From IMG/VR virus record IMGVR_UViG_3300036791_000195, positions 1-26,122 of that record: a stretch of DNA of 26,122 nt; one strand, written 5' to 3'. Origin of the DNA: a virus. The translations under genes were made by a program, and so were the position numbers. Of the stretch, positions 8,162 to 16,752 are shown in pieces (the first letter of the stretch is position 1; each line of letters starts with the position of its first letter). The notes below the pieces were generated by a model. That model made no database searches. It had not been told where the DNA came from and was given only the letters and a program-made list of their open reading frames with translations.

Positions 8162-8886
8162 TACCAGCGTACCCTGTTCCAGTAAACAGCAGGTGAAGGG
8201 AATGCAAATGCAATTGCAGTCTCTATTGCTTCTTCGCCAACTGTACCTCTGAGTGCTTCAATGTCAGTAGTGTACCTAGCATACAGCTTGTCATACGGAG
8301 AATTAGTTACTGCTGACTGTTCAGGGAAGTAATCCATCTCCATGTTACAAGCAGCCAGTAGTGCAATTATTCGCTTGATGGAAGGTGCATCTTCAATGGT
8401 AACTAGTGTGGCAAACTCATCCATGACTTCAACGTAAGCATCATCAATTGCTGCCAATGCTTGCGGATATGTAATTGAAGTGTTAGGAGTGAATCTACCC
8501 AATAGATTACCGTAAGTGTCACGTGTCCTGGCCATCAAGTGAGCTTGTGCAACTTCAGTTGGTGAAGGAGTAACAGCAAACGTCATGTCATCAGGTACTA
8601 GCGGATCGACACGAAATGCCATTACACCACGATCAGGGAACACTTCAGGCAAGCCACCTGACAGTGACTGTATGAATGCAGGAAATGTTCCCGTCGTGGA
8701 CAGATCAGAAGCAGTGAATTGATAAGTAACTAGTGCCTTGTCAGTGGCATCTACAGTCATGTCAAAATTCATGTCATCCACTACTAACTCAGCAGTGTCA
8801 ATGACAGGTGAGGTTCCATCTGAGCGTATGCATTGGTACGTGAACACTGGTTGTGTCGCACCAAGCTTGATAGAGAAATCCGGCAT
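8161..8886 (-). CDS. head-tail connector with N-terminal Ig-like domain
   Basis: A 241-residue protein that appears to have two parts. Residues about 1-100 (FSIKLGATQPVFTYQCIRSDG...) look like a beta-sandwich of the BppU type, more often met in baseplate proteins. Residues about 110-225 are mainly helical (TEVAQAHLMARTRDTYGNLLG, AAIDDAYVEVMDEFATLV, IKRIIALLAACNMEMDYFPEQ), like gp6/gp15 connector adaptors that ring the portal. It lies between capsid and tail genes, which supports a connector role. The ATG at 8886 follows the preceding stop by two bases. The two-domain reading is an impression from sequence. Confidence 0.62.
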   Translation of the reverse strand: MPDFSIKLGATQPVFTYQCIRSDGTSPVIDTAELVVDDMNFDMTVDATDKALVTYQFTASDLSTTGTFPAFIQSLSGGLPEVFPDRGVMAFRVDPLVPDDMTFAVTPSPTEVAQAHLMARTRDTYGNLLGRFTPNTSITYPQALAAIDDAYVEVMDEFATLVTIEDAPSIKRIIALLAACNMEMDYFPEQSAVTNSPYDKLYARYTTDIEALRGTVGEEAIETAIAFAFPSPAVYWNRVRW

Positions 8887-8888
8887 TA

Positions 8889-9356
8889 CTAACCTTGTGA
8901 GATTATGGCTGTCAGTCCGCTAATGACACTTTTACGCGAGTCACCATCTGTTGCTGCATCTTCTGCATCTAGCAACCTACGTGCTAGATTAGGGTCACCT
9001 TCAGCAGCATCAACTACTTCATGTGCAGTTGGCTTATCTTCCTTGATCCATGTCACCAGTTCATCATCTGACATGACACTGACTGAATCAACTTCTTCAG
9101 TGCCAGTGTCAGTACCATCAGATAGGATTGGTGACTGTTCAGCTTTTGCTTCTGCTTCTTCCTTCTTTCGATCCTCTTCAGTGACAAATGCATGTATCTC
9201 ATCACCACGTGTTACATCTTCTTCACGTGGAATGTCAATCGTTTCACCTTGACGCGCAGTACGTTCTACCCAATAGGTTCTACCTGGATGGAACCTATCC
9301 TCTATCTCCACCATGTACCAGAAGCCAAGATGCTTGACAGTACGTTCCGCCATCAT
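8889..9356 (-). CDS. hypothetical protein downstream of capsid gene
   Basis: A 155-residue protein in the position of a head-tail accessory gene. Three parts are visible: a beta-rich start (VKHLGFWYMVEIEDRFHPGR, then TIDIPREEDVTRGDEIHAF), a charged Glu/Lys/Ala linker around residues 60-95, and a helical C-terminus (MSDDELVTWIKEDKPTAHEV, NLARRLLDAEDAATDGDSRK). The C-terminal part resembles short helical modules often found in the gene after the major capsid protein in actinophages. Two consecutive ATGs at 9356 and 9353 are both possible starts, and AGGA lies before them. No enzyme motif is seen. Confidence 0.7.
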   Translation of the reverse strand: MMAERTVKHLGFWYMVEIEDRFHPGRTYWVERTARQGETIDIPREEDVTRGDEIHAFVTEEDRKKEEAEAKAEQSPILSDGTDTGTEEVDSVSVMSDDELVTWIKEDKPTAHEVVDAAEGDPNLARRLLDAEDAATDGDSRKSVISGLTAIISQG

Positions 9357-10375
9357 GTAATTCCTGTAACTTCAATGACAGAGAATGGGTTAGTAACGTA
9401 CATGACAGGACGGACACTTGACTGTACCCATGTCACTTCTTCTTCGGGCTCGCGCCATGTCTCAGTACCGAGTGGCTTTTCAACACGCATTTCGCCAACC
9501 TGACCTGACGCTACAACATATGCAGTTCCAGCAGGCACACGGTTAGACGAGTACACATTCAGCCCCATTGCACTGAGTAGTGCAGAGAGGTTAGCTGAAC
9601 CATACAGTGTAATCAGTGTAGCCATTTCTTGTGGATTCAACAGCCACAAGTCATAGCTGACACCTAGTTCCTGTTGGTCTGCATACTGCTGTGCTTTTGC
9701 CATGTCAGCAGCAGGGTACTCAGATGCTTGTGATGCAGTGGAACCAGCAGTTTGCACTGCACTCCATGGATGACCAGCAAACGTTTGTGTGTACTCGTTT
9801 ACTGAAGCTGCCAGTACAGTAACTGCAATCAGGTTGATCTTGCGAACCATCGTGTTTGCAAGCTGCCTGATTTGATTTGCAAACACTGACTGTTGGTTAC
9901 GGTCACGCGCTTCATCAGTGATGAATACCTTACCACCGTACTTCTCAACTTCAGCGACACGTGGACGCAACTTCATGCTAGTGACAATTGGGAACTCGCC
10001 ACCAGGTGCTACCTTTTCAACGTCACGTGCAGTATACAACTGGTTCATTGTTGCTTGATCGTACACAACAGCGCCACCAGTAACTCCACCGCCAGACGAG
10101 AAAATCATGTCGGCAATGAAACGCTGTTGTGTCAGGTCCATGATCATTTGCGTGATACGTGTTGGCTGTTGAAGCAACAGGTCAACAGTAATCAGAGTGT
10201 CAGAAAGTGTTGGCGGTCCTAGCGGGTGAGCCGCTGGTGCCATCGTAGGAGTGTATGTTGGGCTTGCTGGAAAACCAACAGCTTCTACATGCTGTGACCT
10301 TCTGCCAGCAGTGGCAGTAACAGGCTCAGCACGTGCAATCACCTGATCACCAGCTTTGACAATTCCTGGTTGCAC
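9353..10375 (-). CDS. major capsid protein (HK97 fold)
   Basis: A 340-residue protein with the organisation of HK97-fold capsid proteins. It has an extended N-arm, a spine helix region (SDTLITVDLLLQQPTRITQM), the E-loop/P-domain segment with FPIVTSMKLRPRVAEVEKYGGKVFITDEARDRN, a long helix (QIRQLANTMVRKINLIAVTVL) and an A-domain with a C-terminal strand (EEEVTWVQSSVRPVMYVTNP). It builds the icosahedral head. The start is GTG at 10375, with AAAGG about ten bases upstream; an in-frame TAA just before it rules out an earlier start. It lies after the protease/scaffold and decoration genes, as usual. Confidence 0.88.
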   Translation of the reverse strand: MQPGIVKAGDQVIARAEPVTATAGRRSQHVEAVGFPASPTYTPTMAPAAHPLGPPTLSDTLITVDLLLQQPTRITQMIMDLTQQRFIADMIFSSGGGVTGGAVVYDQATMNQLYTARDVEKVAPGGEFPIVTSMKLRPRVAEVEKYGGKVFITDEARDRNQQSVFANQIRQLANTMVRKINLIAVTVLAASVNEYTQTFAGHPWSAVQTAGSTASQASEYPAADMAKAQQYADQQELGVSYDLWLLNPQEMATLITLYGSANLSALLSAMGLNVYSSNRVPAGTAYVVASGQVGEMRVEKPLGTETWREPEEEVTWVQSSVRPVMYVTNPFSVIEVTGIT

Positions 10376-10388
10376 TATGGTTTACCTT

Positions 10389-10817
10389 TCAGTAGAGACT
10401 GACTTGTGCATCTTCACCAGCACCTGCACTTGATAGTACATAGCCACACTTGAAACCAGCAGCATGTGGTGCTGCTTGACCATTTGGTCCAACTTCAACT
10501 TCTTGACCAATAGCAATAGCAGCAGATGCAGTAACAGGTACAACCATCTTGCTGCCACGAATGACATCTACAAATGCACCATCTGCACCGTCATATGCAG
10601 CAACGCCAAAGACAGGTGTAGTTTGACCAGCGGCAGCAGGTGTAATGTGTACACAACCACCGTCTTGTGGATTAGTTGTTGCAGTTGGATCGAATGCAGG
10701 ACCAGAACGGTCACCAGGTCCTACTGTAACAAACGTCTTACCAGTGACAGCAGCCGAACACCATCCAGTGATGTTGTCGCCATCATCGTAGTAAGGGATA
10801 CATTCATTTGATGCCAT
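10389..10817 (-). CDS. capsid decoration/stabilising protein (DUF2190-like)
   Basis: A 142-residue beta-rich protein between the protease/scaffold and the major capsid gene, the place of lambda gpD-like or DUF2190 decoration proteins. It has the expected features: DNITGWCSAAVTGKTFVTVG near the start, GQTTPVFGVAAYDGADG, a VTASAAIAIGQEVEVGPNGQ turn and a C-terminal GYVLSSAGAGEDAQVSLY. Such proteins trimerise on the capsid outside and stabilise it. AGGAG lies about nine bases before the ATG at 10817. The family call is from the overall pattern. Confidence 0.66.
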   Translation of the reverse strand: MASNECIPYYDDGDNITGWCSAAVTGKTFVTVGPGDRSGPAFDPTATTNPQDGGCVHITPAAAGQTTPVFGVAAYDGADGAFVDVIRGSKMVVPVTASAAIAIGQEVEVGPNGQAAPHAAGFKCGYVLSSAGAGEDAQVSLY

Positions 10818-10820
10818 ATA

Positions 10821-12554
10821 CTATGACTCCTGAATGATGGAAGGTTGACGTTTCCTTTGAAGTTCAGGGAACAGATGTGCAGGATATGTGTTTGTGTTAC
10901 CTTCACCTTCTTCGTTAGGTGCAGCACCTAGTTGACCAACTGGAATAAGGCCAGCAGCTAGAGAGTCAACAGTTGCCTTTGTACCTTCAGGATCGGCGTT
11001 CCATGCATTACGCCAGTGGTCAATACGTGCAGGTGCGAACTTACCCTGTTGCACTGCGGCCGACAAGTAATTGTCACGGTCAGTAGATTGTTGACGATCA
11101 TATGCTTGGCGACCGAGTGCAGCGTCACTCTGCATTTGTGCAAACGTGTCACGGTCAACAACAACAGTGTCACCACGTGATGCCGCTGTCGCGCTGGTTG
11201 GAGGTTCGTCGGTACCCTCGGAAGGGGGCCTAGGAGCCTCTGAGCCGCCATCTGCGGGCATCGGATCGCTTTCTGGTGTCTCCGGCAGGGTAGGCTCGTT
11301 TTCGAGCGCAGAATTGATCTCATCCTCTGTTGCATTATCTGGCAAACCGAGTCTTTTCCGCAATGCATTTAGGTTGATGTTTGCTGTCACTTTAGATGGT
11401 GACACAGTAGACATACTCCTTACTCTTGTATCTGGACGTGATGATTCACTTGTTGTGTACACAGATGCAATTACTGCACCAGCAAAACTAGCTGCTGTAG
11501 CAGGTTGGTCCACATACTGTATCTTGACAGGAATCGGGTCACTGAAAGTTACATCGTTTTCACCCATATTGAATGGTATGCGATACAAACCTCCATCGTC
11601 ATCATCCACTATTAGCTCGTTAGGATCGAGCAACAGTGCACGTATCCACCACCAGTATTGGTCATTGTCCTGAGTGGCAACTGTGTCATAGAATGATCTA
11701 CGTACATCTTCTGCATTTGTAGAAGCTTCTAGTGTTGCAGCTAGAGAAGTTAGGCTTGCAGGTGGATCTTCTTTGAGTGAATTCTTGTACATGTTCACTA
11801 GAGTAGTTGCAGCAGCTTTCAGTGCATCTGAACAACCACCTGTAACTTGATTCACTCTACCAGCAGCAGCGTGCACACCGTTACGGTTCAGTGCACCTGA
11901 TGGTTCTCTAACAGGCAATGAGTAACGCTGCTTTGCAGTGGCATCCTTCATTGCAGCATTACACTTGCCACGATCATACACTGTTGCTTTGGTGTACTGT
12001 GCATCTGTATAGTCTGCATCAGAGAAGTTTGACCACGGTGTATCTGACACTGTTTCTGCCAACACCGTGGCATCTTTGGCCATAGTAACTCCTTCCGGTC
12101 CTGTGTCTGATAGTGATATTTGCAAATCATCCAAGGTGGATATCCCTGGCCACACTACACCTAGCAGTGCGACATCAGTAACTACGAAACGCCACTTGTG
12201 TCCAGTGACAGTTTCAACATCGAAGTTACCTTCAATCGACCTGGATGGATATGCAGTCGGCAAGATTTCAGCTAGCCAATCAGGTACACCAACGTAATCT
12301 GCCACAACAGTATTACCGTTGTTGGCTAGCGACATGTTCTTTACTACACCAAACGCTGGTTCACCATCTTGTGAATTGGTACTGAACCTGGTGTCAGAAT
12401 GACCGAGCTTCAGACGTGGTGACACAATCGCTGGATCAGACTGTGACTCAACAATGTGTGCCAAGTCTTCAGCAGTAAAGGTAACTGGACCTGTACTGGT
12501 AGGGTACTCAATTCCAGTTTCCACTATCGGCACACCAGTAAGTGTCTGTGACAT
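10821..12554 (-). CDS. capsid maturation protease with scaffold region (Mu gpI-like)
   Basis: A 577-residue protein. The N-terminal third resembles the phage I-like/head maturation protease class: TFTAEDLAHIVES, then LKLGHSD (candidate His), PSRSIEGNF (candidate Ser) and TGHKWRFVVTDVALLGVVWPG. Residues about 170-270 contain a module with WSNFSDADYTDAQY, KQRYSLPVREP and LNRNGVHAAAGRV, often linked to such proteases. The last ~200 residues, Pro/Glu/Ser-rich then helical (DRDTFAQMQSDAALGRQAYD), fit an internal scaffold. The protein would cleave scaffold and capsid arms during head maturation. Bases 11221-11280 are unusually GC-rich (39 of 60) compared with the rest. The catalytic residues are my best guess. 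Confidence 0.75.
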   Translation of the reverse strand: MSQTLTGVPIVETGIEYPTSTGPVTFTAEDLAHIVESQSDPAIVSPRLKLGHSDTRFSTNSQDGEPAFGVVKNMSLANNGNTVVADYVGVPDWLAEILPTAYPSRSIEGNFDVETVTGHKWRFVVTDVALLGVVWPGISTLDDLQISLSDTGPEGVTMAKDATVLAETVSDTPWSNFSDADYTDAQYTKATVYDRGKCNAAMKDATAKQRYSLPVREPSGALNRNGVHAAAGRVNQVTGGCSDALKAAATTLVNMYKNSLKEDPPASLTSLAATLEASTNAEDVRRSFYDTVATQDNDQYWWWIRALLLDPNELIVDDDDGGLYRIPFNMGENDVTFSDPIPVKIQYVDQPATAASFAGAVIASVYTTSESSRPDTRVRSMSTVSPSKVTANINLNALRKRLGLPDNATEDEINSALENEPTLPETPESDPMPADGGSEAPRPPSEGTDEPPTSATAASRGDTVVVDRDTFAQMQSDAALGRQAYDRQQSTDRDNYLSAAVQQGKFAPARIDHWRNAWNADPEGTKATVDSLAAGLIPVGQLGAAPNEEGEGNTNTYPAHLFPELQRKRQPSIIQES

Positions 12555-12559
12555 AGCTG

Positions 12560-14830
12560 TTACTGTCCTTCATCCACTTCGGATTCACCGTATACTGCAA
12601 CCAATGTACCTCTGCACCTAGGGCCGCCAGCGCAGTCCATGAATCCACCTGTCGGATAGTCACCGTCAGCAGCATCCAGGTCTGGATACTCAGTGCCATC
12701 AACAGCAGTACACTCGTCACAAGTATTACTGTCAAGTAGCTCTGAAGCATAAATATAATCAGGATCGCCATCGTCCATTACTTCTTTACGTCCAGAGTTG
12801 AGTGCCTGTTGCAGTGCACCACCTAGCTGATCTTCAAGGTAACTAGTGGAGAAGCTCGAGAGATATGTACCAACTGTGTCAGCAACTTTAGCTGGTGCTT
12901 GTGCAGGTGATAGGCTAAGAGCTTTACGTGCACCAGCTTCACTGAGTGAACGTGCTAGTACCTGATCAGTGGATGCTGCACGGTTGGATAGTGCTGCATT
13001 TGTTGCTGTCATGTCAGGCATTGGAATTGCTTTACCTTGACGTTTCGCTTCACCAACTGCTGACTTTGCACCTTCATTAGCCATATCCACCATATGCTGC
13101 TGAATGGTGACAGCATGTACAGGATCAGCTTGTATCTGTGACAGTATGTCAAGGTCACCTTTAGCTGCAATGATCTGTTCCTGTAACTGGCTTATCTGTG
13201 ATTGCTGACCTTTCTTTACTGCACTTACTAGAGAACCTTGTGCAGTGTCAAACAGAGTGTCAAGATGTGCATAGTCAACTGCTGCCTGTATTTCATGTGG
13301 ATAAGGTTGACGGCGCAGAGTCCGGTTAGGCAACGGCAGGAGAGAATTACTGACCGTTGCATTCGTAACTCTGCGCCGCTCATCAGTTACAGCCTTAGTA
13401 GGGGACATGACTGTAGCTGATGGCTGTGTAACAGGTTGGTTTCCATTAGATGATTGTTCACCTGTAGGTTCTTCCTGTGTAACAGGTCCGGGTTCTTCAG
13501 GCATCGGTGGTGCCTTTGGGGGTGTAACTATTGGTGGGTTAGGTTCAATTACTTCTGGTGGTGGTGTGTAACTTGGCAGTGCATATTTGTCACGGAAGTA
13601 AGACTCAAGTTCCGGATCGACATGCACTATGTTGTTACTTACCAGTGACGCCAGATCAGCAATAGACAAGTCAGGATCAGGGTTACGTTCATGCTCGATA
13701 CGTGGTGATAGCTCATCTTCACCGTAATTCCAATCCACCCAATCTTCAATGAGAAACTCTGACACTGCATCTTCAACCCACAGTGCAATTGTTTCTTGTG
13801 TCAGAGTGAAGTATTCGATGAACGATTCACCTAGTGCACGTGCACCAGATTGTGTCTGGCCAAGTTGCATGAACATCATCAGAAATGCACGTGACATTGC
13901 TTCATCATGCATTTTGATTGAGCCTACTGTGTCAGGTATACCACCTGTTGTGCCTACCAGTGTCAGCTTTGCACCAGCAGGAGTAGCTGCACCTGCCAAG
14001 TCACCTGCACGGAATGACTGTGCCAGTTGGTTCAAGTATTCAATTTGCTGCTTAGTGGCACCAACTGGTGCCTCAATCCATGGCACTCCCAAACCGTTAC
14101 GGTCATGCTTCATTGCATCCACTCGTAACAAGCGATCCTTGATCAACCAGTTCTTATAGACACAGCGAAACATACTGCGACCAAACCAGTTACCACCTTC
14201 CAGGTCCCACACCATTGGTGTCAACCGTGCAGCGGGAATTTCAGGTGAATTCAAACCTACTGCCTGCTTGATACTGACGAGTGCACCTTGTTCATCAACC
14301 TTCACCTGTGAAACTGTTGATGGCGGTCGTGGAGCAATATCCACAAGGTGCCAGAAGTTGTCACGTATCTCACCTATGTTTTCAAAGTAATAGAAACCAT
14401 AGATGGTTGCCAGTAACGCTTGACGTAGGAAGTTACCCCAATGAAACTTGTCACGTGTCCGTGGCTTGTTTTGTGCCAGTTCACCTTGAATGGGTAGGTT
14501 GACATCATCAGCAAACGCTTGCACCACTTCATCACGTGCACCGTTAGGTGCCACAAACCACTTGTATCTACGGATAGGCATAGTGCAACCGAGATACAAT
14601 CCTTGACACTGTGAGTCAGTTCGCATCTGGTGGTATGTCTTTACAGAGTTAGGCCATGTCAGTTCAGGTACATGTTCAGTCTGATCAACCCAACCTATTT
14701 CAGCCCATGGCAAAACACCACCGATGTTCACTTGTCCCATTTCACCAACAGGTGGTGGACCAGCGCCATTTGTTGACGAAACGAGTGTACGTGCCTTGAC
14801 TCTATTTATGCGAGTTGAAGAGACTGACAT
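12560..14830 (-). CDS. portal protein fused to MuF-like minor head domain
   Basis: A 756-residue protein. Residues 1 to about 420 are a portal of the DUF935/Mu gp29 type: PWAEIGWVDQTEHVPELTWP, SVKTYHQMRTDSQCQGLYLG, a wing/stem with YGFYYFENIGE, WDLEGGNWFGRS and a long crown-side segment. A Pro-rich linker (about 420-480) leads to a helical MuF-like minor head domain. This ends in a Cys cluster typical of that family: LLDSNTCDECTAVDGTEY (C704, C707), then FMDCAGGPRCRGTLV (C733, C739). Portal and MuF are separate genes in many phages, so the single chain is notable. The portal is the DNA gate and the MuF part sits inside the head or neck. The ATG at 14830 is preferred to an in-frame TTG at 14839; AAGG lies upstream. 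Confidence 0.88.
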   Translation of the reverse strand: MSVSSTRINRVKARTLVSSTNGAGPPPVGEMGQVNIGGVLPWAEIGWVDQTEHVPELTWPNSVKTYHQMRTDSQCQGLYLGCTMPIRRYKWFVAPNGARDEVVQAFADDVNLPIQGELAQNKPRTRDKFHWGNFLRQALLATIYGFYYFENIGEIRDNFWHLVDIAPRPPSTVSQVKVDEQGALVSIKQAVGLNSPEIPAARLTPMVWDLEGGNWFGRSMFRCVYKNWLIKDRLLRVDAMKHDRNGLGVPWIEAPVGATKQQIEYLNQLAQSFRAGDLAGAATPAGAKLTLVGTTGGIPDTVGSIKMHDEAMSRAFLMMFMQLGQTQSGARALGESFIEYFTLTQETIALWVEDAVSEFLIEDWVDWNYGEDELSPRIEHERNPDPDLSIADLASLVSNNIVHVDPELESYFRDKYALPSYTPPPEVIEPNPPIVTPPKAPPMPEEPGPVTQEEPTGEQSSNGNQPVTQPSATVMSPTKAVTDERRRVTNATVSNSLLPLPNRTLRRQPYPHEIQAAVDYAHLDTLFDTAQGSLVSAVKKGQQSQISQLQEQIIAAKGDLDILSQIQADPVHAVTIQQHMVDMANEGAKSAVGEAKRQGKAIPMPDMTATNAALSNRAASTDQVLARSLSEAGARKALSLSPAQAPAKVADTVGTYLSSFSTSYLEDQLGGALQQALNSGRKEVMDDGDPDYIYASELLDSNTCDECTAVDGTEYPDLDAADGDYPTGGFMDCAGGPRCRGTLVAVYGESEVDEGQ

Positions 14831-14849
14831 GGTAATCAAACCTTAGTAG

Positions 14850-15083
14850 TTACTGTTGTTCCGGAGATTCAGTGTCAGTGTCAGGTTCTTCAACTACGTC
14901 TGACGCTGCACCAGAACCAGTTGGCGACATGAACTGTGACACTTGACCATTTGGTCGTTTCAGTGACGCTGGTGGAAATGGCGCAAAGCCAGGGTTAGAG
15001 TCTGGTTGACCGTACACTGTTGATGACACTACTGGTGCAGGTTGAAATATCTGAGAGTGCATACCGCCAATTTTACCGGGCAT
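14850..15083 (-). CDS. small Pro-rich hypothetical protein
   Basis: A 77-residue protein (MPGKIGGMHSQIFQPAPVV...) between the VanY peptidase and the portal. It is rich in Pro, Ser and Gly, has an acidic end (DVVEEPDTDTESPEQQ) and shows no known domain. The ATG at 15083 is preceded by GGAG at eight bases. A longer in-frame reading from 15203 is rejected because it would run through the end of the VanY gene. It could be a small head or portal accessory protein, but nothing in the sequence decides this. Confidence 0.6.
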   Translation of the reverse strand: MPGKIGGMHSQIFQPAPVVSSTVYGQPDSNPGFAPFPPASLKRPNGQVSQFMSPTGSGAASDVVEEPDTDTESPEQQ

Positions 15084-15096
15084 TGTATCTACTCCA

Positions 15097-15705
15097 CTAC
15101 TTAGGTGCTGGTGCAAAGAATGAAAAGGCAGCGATAGACTTACCAGTTTGTCCACCCTGCCAGTTTGCCTTACCCTTACCCTGCCATGTGAACCAGATGT
15201 CACCTTCCTTGTCTACAAGAAACACATGGAAATTACCGTTGTCTGCTACACCACAACATATGTCCATTACATCCTCTTCTGTTAGTGGTGAACCGTAAGG
15301 ACCGGGATCGTTACCTGACCATACACCTGATAGGTACTTTAGGTGCCACCATTCACTAGGCGCATCACTGGTTTCCTTACTCCAGCCATATGGCTTACCT
15401 ATATGGTCAATCATTGATCGCATGTCTTGTGTTGCAACATCCACAGCTAAACCTTCACCGTGGTTACTTGTACCTGGCACCGCTGCGAGGTTACCTGTTC
15501 CATTCAAGTAATCTTGGTACAGTGCCTCTTGTTCTTCATATGTACGGTAACTGGACCTACTACCAGTTGGCAGTAACTCACAACCTAGTGCACGTGCTTC
15601 AACGTTCATACTGTTCCATGATGCTGCACAGTAATTAGCAATGGCAAGTTCACCTTGCGCAATTGGTGCAAGTTCACTGGGTAGTAGCTTTCCGTTATCT
15701 GACAT
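15097..15705 (-). CDS. VanY-type D-Ala-D-Ala carboxypeptidase/L,D-peptidase endolysin
   Basis: A 202-residue peptidase of the M15 family. TGSRSSYRTYEEQEALYQDY, VPGTSNHGEGLAVDV (zinc ligands about H82 and D89) and SEWWHLKYL (E118 and H121) complete the family's catalytic set. The last ~50 residues carry a module NGNFHVFLVDKEGDIWFTW...WQGGQTGKSIAAF, also present twice in the adjacent amidase; it may bind cell wall. No signal peptide is seen, so release would depend on a holin. Only seven bases separate it from the amidase gene, and the ATG has a weak ribosome-binding site, so coupling is likely. Substrate: stem-peptide bonds of peptidoglycan. Confidence 0.87.
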   Translation of the reverse strand: MSDNGKLLPSELAPIAQGELAIANYCAASWNSMNVEARALGCELLPTGSRSSYRTYEEQEALYQDYLNGTGNLAAVPGTSNHGEGLAVDVATQDMRSMIDHIGKPYGWSKETSDAPSEWWHLKYLSGVWSGNDPGPYGSPLTEEDVMDICCGVADNGNFHVFLVDKEGDIWFTWQGKGKANWQGGQTGKSIAAFSFFAPAPK

Positions 15706-15711
15706 AGTTAC

Positions 15712-16587
15712 TTACGCTGCAAACTGCTGGAAACCTGCAATAGTTTTACCTGGTGATCCGCCACTCCACCCTGACTCATTCTTCTTTTGGAATGTGAAAT
15801 ACGTCCGTCCGTTTTCACATGTCACAAACACATGGAAGTTACCGTTACTCTTGGCGACTTCACAAGTAACACCAATGATTTCAGATGGCACTTCACCAAA
15901 ACGCTGGAACGATGCAATGGCTTCACCAGGTGAACCACCTGACCAACCTGTACTGTTTGCAGCTTGCCAGCAGAAACTCACTACCTTACCCTTGCAACGG
16001 AATACATGAAAGTTTCCGTTCGACGCTATGCCACTTGCGATCATGTCAGTGTCCTCAGTAGCTGGTTGTTGTGCACCACCTTTTGCCATGTCTATCACAT
16101 AGTCAAACGGAAAGTTGTCACCTACATCTGAGTGACCGCCACCGCGCGGACCTAGTGACCTATGATCGCAAACGCCACGACCTGAACCTTGTGCATCTGA
16201 AGGTGACAGCTTCACAATAGGAATATTGAAATGTGCAGCTTCTTCCGCAATCCACTTGGCACAGTTCTCCAACATGACATGGTGATTGTTCATCCACTCG
16301 TCACGTGACCATGCCACAAAGCCACACAGTTCATTACTTGTGGCTACTGGATTGAATTCACTTTGTGTCCATGCCTTATTGCCACGTGACACATACTCAC
16401 CAACTGTGTTAGGAGTGTCATCAGTGCCAACTTGTGAACTGACCTGTGAGCTTGACTGTCCGAAGAAACCACCGAGTGACTGGTAAGTAAGTGCACCTTC
16501 TGCTGTGTGCAGTACGATCAACCTGACACTCGCCCCGCCACGTGACGAGTAGTTAGGTGAGGGTATCCATACTCGATTGAGTGGCAT
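15712..16587 (-). CDS. N-acetylmuramoyl-L-alanine amidase endolysin
   Basis: A 291-residue amidase_2/PGRP-type enzyme. RLIVLHTAEG carries the first zinc His (H27); later GVCDHRSLG and GGHSDVGDNFPFDYV (H142, H152/D154) supply the remaining metal-site region. It would cleave the bond between MurNAc and L-Ala. After a short linker, two copies of a ~46-residue module follow at about 186-231 and 241-291 (IASNGNFHVF...WSGGSPGEAIASFQRF and VAKSNGNFHVF...WSGGSPGKTIAGFQQF), matching the C-terminus of the neighbouring VanY enzyme. The ATG at 16587 follows the preceding stop by two bases. With the VanY gene it forms a two-enzyme lysis pair. Confidence 0.87.
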   Translation of the reverse strand: MPLNRVWIPSPNYSSRGGASVRLIVLHTAEGALTYQSLGGFFGQSSSQVSSQVGTDDTPNTVGEYVSRGNKAWTQSEFNPVATSNELCGFVAWSRDEWMNNHHVMLENCAKWIAEEAAHFNIPIVKLSPSDAQGSGRGVCDHRSLGPRGGGHSDVGDNFPFDYVIDMAKGGAQQPATEDTDMIASGIASNGNFHVFRCKGKVVSFCWQAANSTGWSGGSPGEAIASFQRFGEVPSEIIGVTCEVAKSNGNFHVFVTCENGRTYFTFQKKNESGWSGGSPGKTIAGFQQFAA

Positions 16588-16589
16588 GT

Positions 16590-16748
16590 TCAGTTACCGA
16601 ACAACTTGCGTTCAATTGCCTTACGGCGAGGATCGCCACGTGACAACCATACATAGTCACGTTCATCGTCGAGTGGCATTTGGTGCGGATCTGACGGTTC
16701 ACGTACTGGTTCAGGTGTTGGTGTCACTTCTTCGCGTTCATCGTCCAT
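16590..16748 (-). CDS. small acidic-to-basic hypothetical protein
   Basis: A 52-residue gene (MDDEREEVTPTPEPVREPSD, ending ...RKAIERKLFGN). AAGGT lies six bases before the ATG. The stop is two bases before the amidase start and its own start lies five bases after the preceding stop, as in the rest of the operon. The N-terminal half is Glu/Pro-rich and the C-terminal half basic. Its start region is a copy of that of the next upstream gene (21 identical bases). No domain is recognised. Confidence 0.6.
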   Translation of the reverse strand: MDDEREEVTPTPEPVREPSDPHQMPLDDERDYVWLSRGDPRRKAIERKLFGN

Positions 16749-16752
16749 TGAG

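Noticed and set aside
14850-15203. 117-codon version of the small Pro-rich gene
   Set aside because: The first 40 codons run through the VanY C-terminus; the ATG at 15083 has its own GGAG site after the VanY stop.
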